A DNA stretch of 64,000 nucleotides from Prorocentrum cordatum (lineage: Eukaryota > Sar > Dinophyceae > Prorocentrales > Prorocentraceae), in NCBI GenBank assembly GCA_963575745.1, contig CAUYUJ010014625.1, positions 1-64,000 of the forward strand, in the 5' to 3' direction. Both the position numbers and the translations under genes were made by a program. Positions 61,655 through 64,000 of the stretch are shown here, one piece after another. The first letter of the stretch is position 1, and each line of letters opens with the position of its first letter. The notes beneath the pieces are model-generated. The model saw nothing but the letters and a program-made list of their open reading frames with translations. It was not told the origin of the DNA and made no database searches.

Positions 61655-61806
61655 GAGGGGGGGGGGGGTTCGAACCGGTAGTGACCCCCCCCCTTTTCAT
61701 GATGAGCTGGGGGGGGGGGGAGGGGTTCGAACCGGTAGTGACCCCCCCCGGTTTTCCGGAGGGGGGAGGGGTTCGAACCGGTAGCGACCCCCCCCGGTTT
61801 TCCGCC
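61655..61806. repeat. G- and C-tract arm of the inverted repeat (right)
   Basis: Three copies of GGGGTTCGAACCGGTAGTGA (about 61666, 61724 and 61767) with CCCCGGTTTTCCGG words. Confidence 0.9.
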
Positions 61807-61832
61807 AGCAGCGGTAGAACACGCTCTTTCAC

Positions 61833-61875
<43 letters not shown>

Positions 61876-61892
61876 TATATATATATATATGT
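61833..61892. repeat. (AT)n microsatellite
   Basis: Interrupted AT run with TATATATTATATATA. Confidence 0.95.
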
Positions 61893-62045
61893 GTGAGAGC
61901 AGACGTAGACCATGCAGAATTTGATACACCGGAGAAGGACAGACCATAGAAACATCCGTAACACACCAAGGATTCGTGCTCCAGGTGATGCATAATAAAT
62001 AGAAGCATGCGTAAACACATGGGATAGAGGCCACTCCTGTGGCTT
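61893..62045 (+). repeat. 58-bp units, train 2
   Basis: AGACCATAGAAACATCCGTA, ACACACCAAGGATTCGTGC and a final GGCCACTCCTGTGGC, as in train 1 at 58920. Confidence 0.8.
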
Positions 62046-62225
62046 TCTGATGCCTCCTGCTCCTCGGGCCCCTTGGGGCCTCCTGGACCCTCTTGGGGCC
62101 TCCTGGGGTATCATTGAGCCTCCTGGGGCCTCTGGGGGCCCTCTGTGGCCTCCTGATACCTCCTGGAACCTCTTGTGGCCTCCTGGAGCCTCCTGGAGCC
62201 TGCTGGAGCCTCATGTGGCATCCTG
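62046..62225. repeat. CCTCCTGGGGCCT minisatellite, train 2
   Basis: Same position in the series as 58930-59215. Confidence 0.85.
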
Positions 62226-62638
62226 AAGAGGATCCGTGCCCACGAGTCCGAACAGCAACATAGGCAAACCGCCCGAGGCATCCTCAAAATCTGGCCCCCC
62301 TTGGGGGCGAAACTGAGCGCCTCGCTCGAGACACCCTCCAAATCTGCTCCGAAAGCGGAGGTCGGGAATCCAAACAAGCACCCTGCTCGAGACATGCCCG
62401 CCATGTTGGCGCGAACGGAGGAGTGCAATACCCCCTGGCGGCTCCCCTTTGGGGGCGAAAATGAGCGCCTCGCTCGAGGCATTTTCCAAATCTGCTCCAT
62501 AAGCGGAGGATGCTGGGAACCAAAACAGGCACCCAGCTCGAGACATCCCCGCCATTTTGACACGAACGGAGGAGTGCACTACCCCTGGTGGCTCCCCCTT
62601 GGGGGTGCTGAAACCCGCGCCTCGCTCGTGACATCCTC
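62226..62638 (+). repeat. CTCGCTCGAGACATCC tandem repeat, train 2
   Basis: Three units. GATCCGTGCCCACGAGTCCG begins the block as at 59208, and CCCCCTTGGGGGCG hairpins recur. Confidence 0.85.
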
Positions 62639-62639
62639 A

Positions 62640-62675
62640 GAATTTGCTTCGCCATCAGCATTATCATCATCATCG

Positions 62676-62728
<53 letters not shown>

Positions 62729-63185
62729 GTCATCATCATCATCAGCATCATCATCTTCATCTTCATCTTCATCACCATCACCATCACCATCATCATCGCC
62801 ATCACCACCACCACCACCACCACCACCACCACCACCACCATTATCATCATTATCATTGTCAGCTTTCTCATCATCAACATCAACGTCATGATCATCACCA
62901 TCACCAGTATCCTTTCCAGCAACAGCATCATATCATTACATTACCATTATCATCATCAGCAGCATCATTACCATCAGCATCAGCCTAAGCATTGTCATAA
63001 TATAGCATAACACAGCAGACCATACCATACCCTACCATACCATACCCACCACCACCATCATAAGATGACATAACATGACACAACACTACATACCATGGCA
63101 TAACATGGCATACCATAACATCTCATATCAAAAAAAGACAAAAACGGAACGTAGCACAGTATAACATTCCATACCATAACATGCG
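62640..63185. repeat. (CAT)n, (CAC)n and CATAC pentamer tracts, train 2
   Basis: CAT triplets 62655-62930, CAC at 62804-62838, pentamers 62996-63185. Confidence 0.95.
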
Positions 63186-63189
63186 AAGG

Positions 63190-63720
63190 AAGAGGAGGAG
63201 GAGGAGGAGGAGGAGGAGGAGGGAGGAGGTGGAGGTGAGTTCTCGGCGCGGTCCGTAAAAAAACAGCAATAACCCCAGTCTTTGGATACGGGGAAAAATC
63301 TAGCATTCCCGATGGAAAAACATATTTTCGGGATATTCGCTTTTTCAGTCCTAACAGCGGCCACGACGGCCCTAAAAGCTCCCCAAATCGACCCAGACGG
63401 CCGAAGAGGCCCCCAAGAGAGCCCCAAGACGGCCTGAAGAGAGCTTCAACCTGCACAAGAGAGCTCCAAGACGGCCTAAGAGAGTCCCCAGGGAGCCCCG
63501 AGGGGGCCACCAGATGATCCCTACATGGTCGGAGAGGGCCCCAAGACGGCTTCAGCCCCCCAAGGTCGGGCCAAGAGGGACCCGGGACGGCCGAAAAGGG
63601 CCGCCAGACGGGCCAAAAAGGCCCAGAAGGATTCCCAAGGAAGGCCCACAGAGGTTGCAGAGACTCCCACAGTGCTTCCAAAAGGTTGTCGGGAGGCGTC
63701 CCAGTAGGCCCCCATAAGCG
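63190..63720. repeat. (GGA)n and CCAAGACGGCCC-type minisatellite
   Basis: GGA at 63189-63222. The spacer AATCTAGCATTCCCGATGG with ATATTTTCGGGATATTCGC at 63297-63345 resembles the 48.5-kb spacer. Degenerate CCAAGAGGGCC units follow. Confidence 0.75.
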
Positions 63721-64000
63721 TATGGGAGGTTTCCTACGTCCTGCAAGATCCATGTTTTTCCCGAGGCTCCACAGAAACATGTTGCGGGGCGCCGGAAAGT
63801 AACCCAAACACCCAAAACTCACGGGCGAGGTCAGGATTGTACCGCCAAGGGCGGGAGGGCGGTGTACGCACGTTGGTTTTCGGATTGTCGACGGAGCTCC
63901 CAGTGGGACACGATCCGCGTGAGAAACCCAGTCGCCCTGGGGGTCGTGATGTTACGCGGATCCTCCCAAAACGGGGCACGTGCAACCGCGCCTTCTGGCG
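63721..64000. other. Unassigned right edge
   Basis: No gene or repeat family recognised in the last 280 bp. Confidence 0.4.

Noticed and set aside
60890-61790. tRNA genes suggested by GGTTCGAACC
   Set aside because: No A box, anticodon arm or acceptor stem around any copy; the core sits in C- or G-runs.

Overview
The window looks like nuclear DNA of a dinoflagellate with a large, repeat-filled genome. The strongest evidence is a complete 22-base spliced-leader sequence at 50774-50795 that sits at the 5' end of a 6.1-kb LINE. Supporting signs are LINE, Penelope-like and DIRS-like retroelement fragments of types common in dinoflagellates, very high GC, long intronless coding stretches, and tandem repeats over most of the length. 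I cannot name the genus. No rRNA, tRNA or CRISPR was found. Coordinates of repeats are read by eye and are good to about 5-20 bases.

Layout. 1-5.4 kb: three arrays of a 79-bp repeat around one minus-strand coding stretch (1609-2832) that ends exactly on the catalytic cysteine box of a ubiquitin-specific protease. 5.5-10.9 kb: simple repeats, a G-rich composite repeat (unit T, copy 1), a dyad of TTCGTCC-type repeats and an 85-bp repeat. 10.9-13.7 kb: a Penelope-like element with 173-bp direct terminal repeats, broken by a frameshift and a stop. 14-17.2 kb: low-complexity DNA and a 100-bp tandem repeat.

17.2-32.8 kb is one higher-order array. It is built from modules that recur in the same order: E1 (31-45-base subrepeats), M2 (about 110 bp, ends GCGAACAGTCTT), (GTT)n, a short AT palindrome junction, F2 (about 480 bp, AT-richer), a protein gene, a 235-bp post-gene block B, (GTT)n, and E1 again. 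The gene occurs twice: intact at 19338-20558 and 5'-truncated at 24732-25406. Both copies carry a striking excess of the tetranucleotide GTAT in all reading frames. A DIRS-like relic (22.6-23.5 kb) and two opposed copies of unit T (27.1-28.6 and 30.0-31.5 kb) interrupt the array.

33-38.7 kb: purine or pyrimidine tracts, an inverted copy of a dispersed repeat and one possible small exon. 38782-43857: a 1691-residue predicted secreted or membrane protein with seven cysteine modules joined by Ser/Thr-rich linkers, the clearest host gene here. 44-50 kb: two copies of a 107-bp minisatellite locus, a decayed LINE reverse transcriptase on the minus strand, and CCAAGAGGCCCC-type higher-order repeats. 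50774-56923: the spliced-leader-headed LINE (zinc ribbon and coiled coil, APE endonuclease, RT, RNase H, C-terminal zinc motifs), inactivated by several frameshifts and by loss of the first catalytic Asp of the RT. 57-64 kb: GAC and CAT triplet arrays, two direct copies of a composite repeat train, and between them a 1.1-kb inverted repeat of C-tracts with GGTTCGAACC cores.

Nearly everything except the 38.8-kb gene, the 19.3-kb gene family and the 1.6-2.8-kb fragment is selfish or structural DNA, so there is no operon-like cooperation to describe. The most unusual signals are the LINE that begins at a spliced leader, the GTAT-saturated gene family inside its modular array, and the paired unit T insertions that split a conserved junction.
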